NCBI RefSeq assembly: GCF_045062745.1
Contig: NZ_JBJGED010000024.1
Location: 1-64,000 of the forward strand
Length of the DNA: 64,000 nucleotides
Origin: Paenibacillus_AA sp045062745
GTDB lineage: Bacteria > Bacillota > Bacilli > Paenibacillales > NBRC-103111
Direction of reading: 5' to 3'
Position 1 is the stretch's first letter, and every line of letters starts with the position of its first letter. The position numbers and the translations under genes are program-made. The notes under the pieces are model-generated. The model was not told the DNA's origin, made no database searches, and was given only the letters and a program-made list of their open reading frames with translations. Below, in pieces: positions 43,883 to 51,854 of the stretch.

Positions 43883-44705
43883 CTTGGGACGTCGCCTCGC
43901 TTCGTCGGAATAGTTGCAACAGGGCATCCTTGATCTCTTCCAGCTGCGTATCGATCCGTGCGTCTATGCTGCCGAAGGACGACCGGACCACACAGCCGAA
44001 TTCGTCCACGCTGGGATCCGGCAGCACCTGCAGCTCCGCTTGCGAATCGATCGCGAGGAGCAGCTCCTCCCGCGCGTCCTGGATGAACGCGAATTGGCTG
44101 GGCGAGACGCAGAGCGAGATGATGCCTTGCTCCCGCTTGCGCTGCAGCACCTTCCGGATGGATTCGATCAGCCAGGGCGGCTCGAGCGTGAGCTGACGGC
44201 CGATGATTTTCTCGGCGATCGCCGTGCTGAGTTCGATCAGGAACGGCTCGGCCTCGAGAATCATCTGCTGCTTAATGAACGTCGCCTGCTCGATAATCGA
44301 ATGGGCCGTCTCGATCAAGCCCGCGTACTGTGCTTGAACCGCCGCCTCCGCCTGGACGGTCCCTTCCTGATGGCCGGTCTCATACCCTTGCGCGCGGGCG
44401 CGCTCGGTCTCCTGCACATCGGCTTCCCGTCGCTCGCGCCACCACGCTTCGATCTGTTCCTGAGCCTCCGCCTTGAGCTGTTCCGCCGCGGCGGCCGCTT
44501 CGGCCAAGATCGCCTCAGCGGACGATTCCGCGTCCGAGACGATGCGTTCCTTTATGGATTCGGCTTCGATGATCGATGGATCCGGGGCCTCTTCGGCCAA
44601 CTGTCCATAATGGGCGGGCTCGAAGCCCAAGTCGAGCTTCACGGGTTGGATGAACACGGTATCTTCCAAGCTGATGACTCTAGATGCCTTAATGACCTTA
44701 GACAA
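43875..44705 (-). CDS. fliH: Flagellar assembly protein FliH
   Basis: Negative regulator and stator-like partner of FliI. About 276 residues, mostly helical with long Glu/Ala-rich segments (about 60–130), then LIDSIRKVLQ-like LIESIRKVLQRKRE and a C-terminal conserved domain with LEEIKDALLQLFR. TTG at 44705 (MSKVIKASRV) fits the family N-terminus and has GGAGGAG upstream; ATG at 44714 is possible but is too close to that site. It overlaps fliG by 8 bases. Confidence 0.9.
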   Translation of the reverse strand: MSKVIKASRVISLEDTVFIQPVKLDLGFEPAHYGQLAEEAPDPSIIEAESIKERIVSDAESSAEAILAEAAAAAEQLKAEAQEQIEAWWRERREADVQETERARAQGYETGHQEGTVQAEAAVQAQYAGLIETAHSIIEQATFIKQQMILEAEPFLIELSTAIAEKIIGRQLTLEPPWLIESIRKVLQRKREQGIISLCVSPSQFAFIQDAREELLLAIDSQAELQVLPDPSVDEFGCVVRSSFGSIDARIDTQLEEIKDALLQLFRRSEATSQDG

Positions 44706-45720
44706 CGATATCATCTCCTCCACCGCGGGCTATGATCACTTCCCCGGCTTCTTCCAGACGACGAATCGTAGCTACGATGCGGGTTTGCGCTTCCTCGACA
44801 TCACGCAGCCGCACCGGCCCCATGTACTCCATCTCTTCGCGGAACGTCTCCGCCATGCGGCGGGACATGTTGCGGAAGATGATTTCACGCACCTCTTCGC
44901 TCGCGACCTTGAGCGCGAGCTGCAGGTCGGAGTTCTCGATATCGCGGATAATCCGCTGGATGGAGCGATTGTCGATGTTGACGATATCCTCGAAGACGAA
45001 CATCCGCTTCTTGATCTCTTCCGCGAGCTCCGGATCCTGAATCTCGAGGGAATCGAGAATCGTCCGCTCCGTCCCGCGGTCGACCCCGTTCAGGATTTGG
45101 ACGATCGCCTCAATCCCGCCTGCCGATGTGTAGTCCTGAGTAACGGTGGATGACAGCTTTTGCTCAAGGACCCGTTCCACCTGGGTAATGACTTCCGGCG
45201 ACGTGCTATCCATGAGGGCGATCCGCTTCGCGACTTCGGCCTGCTTCTCCTGTGGCAGCGAGGATAAGATGATGGAAGCTTGCTCGGATTGCAGGTACGA
45301 AAGAATGAGCGCGATCGTCTGCGAGTTCTCATTCTGGATGAAGTTCAAGATTTGACCGGGATCCGCTTTGCGGGCAAAGTCAAACGGCCGAACCTGCAAC
45401 GTCGCAGTCAACCGATTGATGATGTCCATCGCTTTGCCAGATCCGAGGGCCTTCTCCAAAATCTCTTTGGCGTACGAAATCCCGCCTTGCGAAATATATT
45501 CTTGAGCCAGACAGATCTGGTGAAACTCGGCTAAAATTTTCTCCTTCTCTGCGGCATCGACTTTTCGGACGTTGGCGATTTCCAAGGTTAGCTGCTCGAT
45601 CTCTTCTTCCCGCAAATGTTTGAAGATTTGCGCGGATACTTCAGGACCAAGGCTGATCAGCAAAATTGCCGCTTTTTGGCGCCCTGTCAAGCTGTTCGGC
45701 AGTTGTGCCCCTTTGGCCAT
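44698..45720 (-). CDS. fliG: Flagellar motor switch protein FliG
   Basis: C-ring protein that contacts the stators. 340 residues. N-terminal LTGRQKAAILLISLGPEVSA, middle EHPQ-like motif region (FIQNENSQTIALILSYL) and C-terminal charged torque helix (MFVFEDIVNIDNRSIQRIIR, in part) with Arg/Glu residues conserved. It lies between fliF and fliH. Confidence 0.98.
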   Translation of the reverse strand: MAKGAQLPNSLTGRQKAAILLISLGPEVSAQIFKHLREEEIEQLTLEIANVRKVDAAEKEKILAEFHQICLAQEYISQGGISYAKEILEKALGSGKAMDIINRLTATLQVRPFDFARKADPGQILNFIQNENSQTIALILSYLQSEQASIILSSLPQEKQAEVAKRIALMDSTSPEVITQVERVLEQKLSSTVTQDYTSAGGIEAIVQILNGVDRGTERTILDSLEIQDPELAEEIKKRMFVFEDIVNIDNRSIQRIIRDIENSDLQLALKVASEEVREIIFRNMSRRMAETFREEMEYMGPVRLRDVEEAQTRIVATIRRLEEAGEVIIARGGGDDIVV

Positions 45721-45731
45721 GGAAGTCCCCC

Positions 45732-47318
45732 CTATTCATCTACTAGCCAGGTGCGGAGCAGGTTGACGAAGTCTTCCGGCTTTTTCTTCGCGAGCGATTC
45801 CAGCTGCTTGCGCATCTGGTTCTCCGGCGACACATTCTCCATGTCGATCGTAGGCAATTCGACTACGACCGGAGCTGGAATTTCTTCTTCAATTATTTCA
45901 TTCTGCTTCCTTCTGCGCATCAAGTAACCGCCTAGTCCCGCGAGAATCAATGCGGCCGCGCCGATGCCGCCCCACATCAAATAATTGCTTCTGGCGGAGC
46001 TTGCCGCGATATCGTTCCCGGAGAACGGCTGGATGAACATGTTGACGCGGCGAGCGAGCGCGTCGTCCGTGAACGTCTGACCGCTGTCTGCGAGCGACGT
46101 GCTGACGATGCTGACTAACGCTTGCCGGATGGCGTCCCGAGTCTCCTGCGGGAGCGAATTCGGATCATTCTTCACTGGCGGTTCTACGCCCACGCTAATA
46201 GACAGATCCTTCACGACGAAAGGACTGGCAATAATATCGTTCGTGATTCGGTTCACTTCATAATTAATGATCTTGTTCGTCTCTTCGGAGGTGGATTTGC
46301 CTCCGGCGCTATTGCCGCCTGGGTATGTAGGAACGTCGGTCGTACCTGTACCGGGTACGCCGCCGTTGGACGCCCCTTCCGAGGTCGAAGATTTGCTCGA
46401 ATCCTGCACGCTGATTGGAATGCCCAGCGTGTCGTTTGGATTGACCGGGGTCACAAGATTGGACTTGGTCGTTTTTTGGTCGAAATTCAGTGTAGACACT
46501 ACGCTGACGACGACTTTATTCGGACCGAGTATGGTGCTGAGCAGACTCATTACGTTTTTTTGCAGGTCCTGCTGGAATTGATTCTTGACCTGGAATTGCT
46601 GTGCAATGAGGCTCGATGCTCCCGCGATCGCCCCCGTCGTCTTGGAGTTGGGCATGAGCTCGCCGTTCTGATTGGAAATTGTAATATTCTCCGGCTTCAG
46701 GTTCGGCACCGTCTTGGCGACGAGATTGTACATGGTGTCAATTTGAGCTTGATCGAATTTATAGCCCTGTTGAAGATTGAGGACGACGGACGCCGTGGAG
46801 TCCGGCTTCGTCGATGTGATGAAGCTGTTGTCTTTGGGTACGGTAATCAGCACTTTCGAGCTGTTCACCCCATTGATCTGGTTGAACATTTGCTGAATCT
46901 CGCCCTGCATGGCGCTGATCAGCTTCACGTTGAACTCATTGTCGGACATGCCGAACGTTTTGCTGCCGCCGAACGTCCCGCTGTAGCCGAGCGATCCGCT
47001 TTTGTTCAGCCCCTGGGACTCGACGTCGAGCTTAATGGAGGCCGCTTGATTCGCGGGTACGCTGATGCTTTTGCCGTCGGCGCTCAGCTTGTAAGGGATT
47101 TTGGCCCCGTCCAAGTAACCCTTGATCGATGCCGCGTCGTTCGGCTGCAAGTTCGTAAACGCCGTCGCATATTCCGTCTTCGATAGATTGATAGAAGTCA
47201 ATATCAAGACCGCAATCAAAATGACGACTGTGGCCAGGATCATGTATTTTTGGACTTTGCTTGCTTGTTTCCAATATTGAGTCAAACGCTCTTTATATTG
47301 GAGAATCGATTCGTTCAC
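45732..47318 (-). CDS. fliF: Flagellar M-ring protein FliF
   Basis: Forms the MS-ring base of the flagellum. About 528 residues. Two membrane segments, one near the N-terminus (YMILATVVILIAVLILTSI) and one near the C-terminus (LMWGGIGAAALILAGLGGYL), flank ring-building motifs (LVTPVNPNDTL, ATVVLNLQ-like ASVVLNLQQGY). The C-terminal tail with KPEDFVNLLRTWL binds FliG. GTG at 47318 is chosen because GGGGTG lies five bases upstream. Confidence 0.97.
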   Translation of the reverse strand: MNESILQYKERLTQYWKQASKVQKYMILATVVILIAVLILTSINLSKTEYATAFTNLQPNDAASIKGYLDGAKIPYKLSADGKSISVPANQAASIKLDVESQGLNKSGSLGYSGTFGGSKTFGMSDNEFNVKLISAMQGEIQQMFNQINGVNSSKVLITVPKDNSFITSTKPDSTASVVLNLQQGYKFDQAQIDTMYNLVAKTVPNLKPENITISNQNGELMPNSKTTGAIAGASSLIAQQFQVKNQFQQDLQKNVMSLLSTILGPNKVVVSVVSTLNFDQKTTKSNLVTPVNPNDTLGIPISVQDSSKSSTSEGASNGGVPGTGTTDVPTYPGGNSAGGKSTSEETNKIINYEVNRITNDIIASPFVVKDLSISVGVEPPVKNDPNSLPQETRDAIRQALVSIVSTSLADSGQTFTDDALARRVNMFIQPFSGNDIAASSARSNYLMWGGIGAAALILAGLGGYLMRRRKQNEIIEEEIPAPVVVELPTIDMENVSPENQMRKQLESLAKKKPEDFVNLLRTWLVDE

Positions 47319-47364
47319 CTCGTCACCCCGCCAAAGAACTTCTGCTGCCACTGCCTAGCTACGT

Positions 47365-47676
47365 CTAAATCTGCGTTCTCATGATCTCCTGGTACGCCTC
47401 GATTGCCTTATTGCGGATTTGGACGGTTAGCTCCAGCCCTAGCGATGCTTTCTCGGCGGCGATTGTCAGCTGATGAACGTCCGACAAGTCACCGGTGATA
47501 AATTTTTCGTTCAAAACGTCGGTCACCTCTTGCTGCGCCTGCACTTGACCGAGCGCCTGGCTCAAAAATGAACCGAAGCTTTTGGACACGTCAACGGCTC
47601 CCGGCGATTCAACCGCCTTAGGGGCCGAGACCGCAGCCGTGACGGGCTTGGTCAACATGCCAATTTTGTCTATCAT
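47365..47676 (-). CDS. fliE: Flagellar hook-basal body protein FliE
   Basis: Adapter between the MS-ring and the rod. 103 residues. The C-terminal half (DVHQLTIAAEKASLGLELTV and KAIEAYQEIMRTQI) is the FliE signature. It lies between flgC and fliF. Confidence 0.95.
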   Translation of the reverse strand: MIDKIGMLTKPVTAAVSAPKAVESPGAVDVSKSFGSFLSQALGQVQAQQEVTDVLNEKFITGDLSDVHQLTIAAEKASLGLELTVQIRNKAIEAYQEIMRTQI

Positions 47677-47691
47677 CTAAACTTTCCCCCG

Positions 47692-48141
47692 TTATTTCCC
47701 GATTTCTAGTGCCTTGGTAATCATCGATTTGGTTGCGTTCAGGGCGGTCACGTTTGCCTCGTAGGATCGCGTCGCCGACATCATATCTACCATTTCTTTC
47801 AAAACATCCACATTCGGCAGCTGAATATAGCCGTTCTCGTCCGCGTCCGGATGCGTTGGGTTGTATTCCTGCTTGAAGGGTGCCGTATCCTCGAAAATGC
47901 GCGATACCCGTACACCCTCGCCGGTCCCTTCGCGCATGGCGCCGCGCAGCTGGTCGGCGAACGATACAGGCTGCTTCGTCTCCATCGTTACGACCTTGCG
48001 CTGATAAGGCACCCACTTGCCGCCTACGAGCTTACTCCGGGTCGTATCGGCGTTCGCGAGGTTGGAGGAGATTACGTCCATCCGGAATCGCTGAGCGGTT
48101 AAGGCCGAGGAGCTAATGTCGAATCCGTTCGTCAGCTTCAT
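47692..48141 (-). CDS. flgC: Flagellar basal-body rod protein FlgC
   Basis: 149 residues. N-terminal SSALTAQRFRMDVISSNLANADTT (in part) and C-terminal MVDMMSATRSYEANVTALNATK are characteristic of proximal rod proteins. It follows flgB by 2 bases. Confidence 0.97.
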   Translation of the reverse strand: MKLTNGFDISSSALTAQRFRMDVISSNLANADTTRSKLVGGKWVPYQRKVVTMETKQPVSFADQLRGAMREGTGEGVRVSRIFEDTAPFKQEYNPTHPDADENGYIQLPNVDVLKEMVDMMSATRSYEANVTALNATKSMITKALEIGK

Positions 48142-48143
48142 GA

Positions 48144-48548
48144 TTAACGTCCTCCATTCATCGCGGTACGATACAATTTCAGATCATGATTCACTTGCTG
48201 GACCATGACGTTGTAACGAAGCTGATTTTTCGCCAAGAGCGACATCTCGTAGTCGATATCGACATTGTTGAAGTTGTTGTTCATCAACGATTTCTCGTCC
48301 GTTACGACACGGGGCTCAATCGAGGAGGTCTTTCGCCCTATAGGTATATGCCGATAGTCGGTTCTATAGCCCTCGATCGTCTGGGTCTTTAGTTCTTGCT
48401 GCAGCAGGTCTTCGAACACCACTTCGGACCTTTTGAAATAGGGCGTGTCGACGTTCGCGACATTGTTGGAAATAACCTTTTGTCGAAAAGTAGAGGCGTC
48501 AATCGTGCGCTCCATCATTTGCAGACTCGGTTTATTCCATAGCACCAT
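48144..48548 (-). CDS. flgB: Flagellar basal-body rod protein FlgB
   Basis: 134 residues, first gene of the fla/che operon. N-terminal ASTFRQKVISNNVANVDTP and C-terminal DIDYEMSLLAKNQLRYNVM fit FlgB. The ATG has only a modest ribosome site (AGTAGG). The 256-base region upstream carries the operon promoter region and the codY terminator. Confidence 0.97.
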   Translation of the reverse strand: MVLWNKPSLQMMERTIDASTFRQKVISNNVANVDTPYFKRSEVVFEDLLQQELKTQTIEGYRTDYRHIPIGRKTSSIEPRVVTDEKSLMNNNFNNVDIDYEMSLLAKNQLRYNVMVQQVNHDLKLYRTAMNGGR

Positions 48549-48640
48549 TGGGAATGACCTACTTTCAATAGAAGAATAATATTAATGTATTCCACACAGC
48601 AACTATATTTCCTTCTTTTTGACTACCCGAACTTGAAAAA

Positions 48641-48669
48641 ATTACATAGAAATATGTCTGAATTTGTAA
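48641..48669 (-). promoter_or_regulatory. Candidate sigma-A promoter of the fla/che operon
   Basis: On the minus strand TTACAA (48669–48664), a 17-base spacer and TGTAAT (48646–48641), about 90 bases before the flgB start. The AT-rich surroundings are compatible with a promoter. I found no convincing sigma-D promoter in the same stretch. Other weaker boxes exist nearer to flgB. Confidence 0.45.
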
Positions 48670-48719
48670 TTTAACAAACAGTAATAGTTTCTACAAATTT
48701 TGCAAATCCCGCAATAAGG

Positions 48720-48746
48720 AAAAAGCCCTATCTTTCCGATGGGCTT
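48720..48746 (-). terminator. Intrinsic terminator after codY
   Basis: On the minus strand AAGCCCATC pairs with GATAGGGCTT (one bulge) around GGAAA, followed by a short U-run. It separates the hslVU-codY unit from fla/che. Confidence 0.8.
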
Positions 48747-48804
48747 CACATGTTATAGGACTTCCGATATTAAATTATTGTGGACGCTTCCCTCTTAAGT
48801 CGGG

Positions 48805-49584
48805 CTAAACTTTCGCTTTCGTCAAGCTTTGAATCAATTGGTCGTTCAAAATTTTAATATATGTGCCTTTCATCCCAAGCGAACGCGTCTCGATCACACC
48901 GGCGCTCTCCAGCTTGCGCAGCGCATTGACGATCACCGACCGGGTAATGCCGACGCGGTCCGCGATTTTGCTTGCGACGAGGAGGCCTTCCTTGTCCTTC
49001 AGCTCTTCGAGAATATGGTCGACCGCTTCCATCTCGCTGTAGGACAGCGAGCTGACCGCCACTTGCACGACGGCTTTGCTGCGGGCCTCGAGCTCGACTT
49101 CTTCCGCCCGCTCCCGCAAGATCTCCATTCCTACGACCGTTGCCCCATACTCGGACATGATCAGGTCATCGTCGATGAAAGGCTCCTCGGCCCGGGTCAG
49201 CACAAGCGTACCCAGCCGGTCCCCGCCGCCGATGATCGGGATGATCGTGACGACCTTTTGCTCGAAGAAAGAGAGCACGGTGTCGGTGAAGCGCTGGTAA
49301 GGGCTGTCCTCATCCAGGTTCGAAGACGTCTCTTCGATTTTTTTGAGAATGTTGTTGTAGTCCTCCGGCAGTCTCCGCTCGGTTGTAATCATCTCGCGAA
49401 GCTTCTCGGAGCCGAACTCGTCCGTAATTGCATATCCGAGAATTTTGCCCTTGCGGCTGACGACGAAGATGTTCGCACCGATCAAATCGCGGAGCACCTC
49501 GGACATTTCCATGAAACTCAAGGCGTTGCCGGCCGCTTTTTGCAGCAGCCGGTTGAGCCTTCTCATCTTGGTCAATAAACTCAT
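48805..49584 (-). CDS. codY: Global nutrient-responsive repressor CodY
   Basis: Senses branched-chain amino acids and GTP and represses stationary-phase genes. 259 residues, the standard length. N-terminal GAF-type domain (MSLLTKMRRLNRLLQKA, in part; then ANIFVVSRKGKILGYAI) and a C-terminal winged HTH (ASKIADRVGITRSVIVNALR). ATG at 49584 has GGGAGG upstream. It follows hslU, as in B. subtilis, with palindromic repeat copy C in between. Confidence 0.98.
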   Translation of the reverse strand: MSLLTKMRRLNRLLQKAAGNALSFMEMSEVLRDLIGANIFVVSRKGKILGYAITDEFGSEKLREMITTERRLPEDYNNILKKIEETSSNLDEDSPYQRFTDTVLSFFEQKVVTIIPIIGGGDRLGTLVLTRAEEPFIDDDLIMSEYGATVVGMEILRERAEEVELEARSKAVVQVAVSSLSYSEMEAVDHILEELKDKEGLLVASKIADRVGITRSVIVNALRKLESAGVIETRSLGMKGTYIKILNDQLIQSLTKAKV

Positions 49585-49605
49585 GACAGCCTCCCGTATG
49601 GATTT

Positions 49606-49664
49606 CCCCACAAAGTGAAGCGAATGCTGACGATGCCGATTCCTAGTACTTTGCGGGGGGCCCC
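49606..49664. repeat. Palindromic repeat copy C (CCCCACAAAGTG…TACTTTGCGGGG), upstream of codY
   Basis: Arms CCCCACAAAGTG at 49606–49617 and TACTTTGCGGGG at 49647–49658 with a loop of about 29, then GGCCCC. Same orientation and similar distance to the next start codon (about 20 bases) as copy A before polC. Confidence 0.8.
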
Positions 49665-49680
49665 GTGAAATAATCTTTGT

Positions 49681-51090
49681 TCAAAGGATATATTGGCTTA
49701 GGTCGCGGTTTTGGGCGATATCCGATATTTTGTCCTGGACGTATTCAGGCGTGATGATGATTTGCTCCAGGTTAATGTCGGGCGCCTCGAACGACAAGTC
49801 CTCCAACAGCTTCTCGAGAATCGTATGCAACCGCCGGGCCCCGATATTGTCGGTGTTCTGGTTCACTTCGGCCGCGATGCGCGCGATCTCCTCGATCGCC
49901 TCGTCCGAGAACTCCACCCGAATGCCCTCCGTCTCGAGCAGCGCCGTATACTGCTTCGTGAGCGCGTTCTTCGGCTCTTTGAGAATAAGGACGAAATCCT
50001 CTTTGGTCAAGTTCGATAGCTCCACCCGAATCGGGAAGCGGCCTTGCAGCTCGGGGATTAGATCCGACGGCTTTGACGTGTGGAATGCGCCGGCCGCGAC
50101 GAATAGCACATAGTCGGTTTTGACCGGCCCGTACTTCGTCATAATCGTGGAGCCTTCTACGATCGGCAAGATGTCCCGCTGAACGCCTTCCCGGGACACG
50201 TCCGGGCCGGAGCCTCTGCCGGAGCTGGCGATCTTATCGATCTCGTCGATGAAAATGATGCCCGATTGCTCGGCGCGCCGGATCGACTCTTGCGTAACCT
50301 CGTCCATATCGAGAAGCTTCTGGGCTTCCTCCTGGGTGAGCACCTGGCGGGCTTCCTTAACGGTCAGCTTGCGCTTCTTCAGCCGCTTCGGCAGCAGGTT
50401 GCCGAACATCTCCTGCATGTTCATCCCCATCTGCTCGTTGCCTTGCCCGGCGAACATATCGAGCATGGACGGCGCGTTGTCCTCCACCTCGATCTCGATC
50501 TGGTCGTTCTCCAGTTCGCCGCGGCTAAGCTTTTGCTTGATTTCGGCCCGGCGCTGGGCAATATTGGGATCCGGCTCCGAGTCCTCCGCCTGATTGGCGT
50601 TGGCACCGCCGAACAGCATCTCCAGCGGATTGCGGGAGGACTTGCTGCTCTTAGGAGAGGGAACTAGCAGCGTCACGAGCCGCTCGTTCGCCAGCTGCTC
50701 CGCCTTATCCTTCACCTTCTCGGTCTTCTCCGCCTTCACCATCCGGATCGACGTCTCCACGAGATCCCGCACCATCGACTCCACATCCCGGCCGACATAG
50801 CCGACTTCCGTGAATTTGGTCGCTTCGACCTTAATGAACGGGGCGTTCACCAGCTTGGCCATCCGGCGGGCGATCTCGGTTTTCCCGACCCCGGTCGGAC
50901 CGATCATGAGAATATTCTTAGGTATGATCTCGTCTCGCAGCGCATCGTCCAGCTTACTGCGGCGGTATCGGTTACGCAAGGCAACGGCGACCGACTTCTT
51001 CGCTTTCTTCTGTCCGACAATGTATTTGTCCAGCTCCGCAACGATTTGTCTAGGCGTCCATTCCGCTTTGTTCGTGGCTAAAGTCGTCAA
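49681..51090 (-). CDS. hslU: ATP-dependent protease ATPase subunit HslU (ClpY)
   Basis: AAA+ unfoldase that feeds HslV. 469 residues. N-terminal TPRQIVAELDKYIVGQKKAK, Walker A GPTGVGKTE, GYVGRDVESMVRDLVE pore-loop region, a Glu/Gln/Met-rich I domain (about 110–240), Walker B IIFIDEIDKIA and C-terminal QNRDLSQYIL. TTG start with GAGGGGG upstream. It follows hslV by 18 bases. Confidence 0.98.
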   Translation of the reverse strand: MTTLATNKAEWTPRQIVAELDKYIVGQKKAKKSVAVALRNRYRRSKLDDALRDEIIPKNILMIGPTGVGKTEIARRMAKLVNAPFIKVEATKFTEVGYVGRDVESMVRDLVETSIRMVKAEKTEKVKDKAEQLANERLVTLLVPSPKSSKSSRNPLEMLFGGANANQAEDSEPDPNIAQRRAEIKQKLSRGELENDQIEIEVEDNAPSMLDMFAGQGNEQMGMNMQEMFGNLLPKRLKKRKLTVKEARQVLTQEEAQKLLDMDEVTQESIRRAEQSGIIFIDEIDKIASSGRGSGPDVSREGVQRDILPIVEGSTIMTKYGPVKTDYVLFVAAGAFHTSKPSDLIPELQGRFPIRVELSNLTKEDFVLILKEPKNALTKQYTALLETEGIRVEFSDEAIEEIARIAAEVNQNTDNIGARRLHTILEKLLEDLSFEAPDINLEQIIITPEYVQDKISDIAQNRDLSQYIL

Positions 51091-51108
51091 TGATGGGCCC
51101 CCTCACGG

Positions 51109-51651
51109 TTAAGAAATCTCTTCCACAATAATGTTATGATTCGTGAATACACATATGTCCGCCGCCGTCTCGAGCGCCGCGCGGGCCATCTCAACCGCCT
51201 CGAGATGCCCTGCGTAGCGCTTCAGCGCACGTCCTGCAGCCAAGGCGAACGATCCGCCAGACCCGATGGCGAGAATGCCGTCGTCCGGCTCGATGATCTC
51301 CCCGTTGCCGGAGATGAGCAGCAAATATTGCGCGTCCATGACGATCATCATCGCTTCCAAGCGGCGCAGCACGCGGTCGGACCGCCATTCCTTCGCCAGC
51401 TCGACCGCCGCCCGCTGCAGGTTGCCCTGGTGCTCCTCCAGCTTGCCCTCGAATTTCTCGAACAGCGTAATCGCATCGGCCACGGAACCGGCGAAGCCGG
51501 CCGCCACCTTGCCCCGATACAGCCTCCGGACCTTCTTGGCCTGCTGCTTCATCACCATGCTGTTGCCGAAAGTCACTTGACCGTCTCCGGCTATGGCGCC
51601 CTTCCCGTTATGGCGGACGGCGAAAATCGTTGTCGCGTGAAAAGTGTCCAT
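51109..51651 (-). CDS. hslV: ATP-dependent protease peptidase subunit HslV (ClpQ)
   Basis: Proteasome-like threonine/serine peptidase. 180 residues with TTIFAVRHNGKGAIAGDGQVT at the N-terminus after a six-residue extension (MDTFHA), and GSGGSFALAAGRAL in the core. Most HslV proteins expose Thr directly after the initiator Met; Bacillota proteins often have this extension. The ATG has GGGGGC upstream. Confidence 0.97.
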   Translation of the reverse strand: MDTFHATTIFAVRHNGKGAIAGDGQVTFGNSMVMKQQAKKVRRLYRGKVAAGFAGSVADAITLFEKFEGKLEEHQGNLQRAAVELAKEWRSDRVLRRLEAMMIVMDAQYLLLISGNGEIIEPDDGILAIGSGGSFALAAGRALKRYAGHLEAVEMARAALETAADICVFTNHNIIVEEIS

Positions 51652-51854
51652 CGGTATGCCCCCTGCTCATCAAATAATACAAGTCTGATTTACAATATGC
51701 GCACAAACAAGAAACAGCACCAAACGCGTGGATCGGCTGGCTGCTGTTTCGGAGATTCGTTCAATTGTGAATAGGGCTGCGAATAAGGAACAGAAGCCGC
51801 GACGCTACTATAGGTCCTTCCCATCGTATCACAAGGGACAGACCGGACACAAGC

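Noticed and set aside
48781..48804. Sigma-D promoter upstream of flgB
   Set aside because: The CCGATA-like hexamer at 48766–48771 is on the plus strand and no matching -35 lies at the right distance on the minus strand.
51652..51854. Remnant of xerC (codV)
   Set aside because: No recombinase-like translation was found in any frame, so there is no support for a pseudogene.
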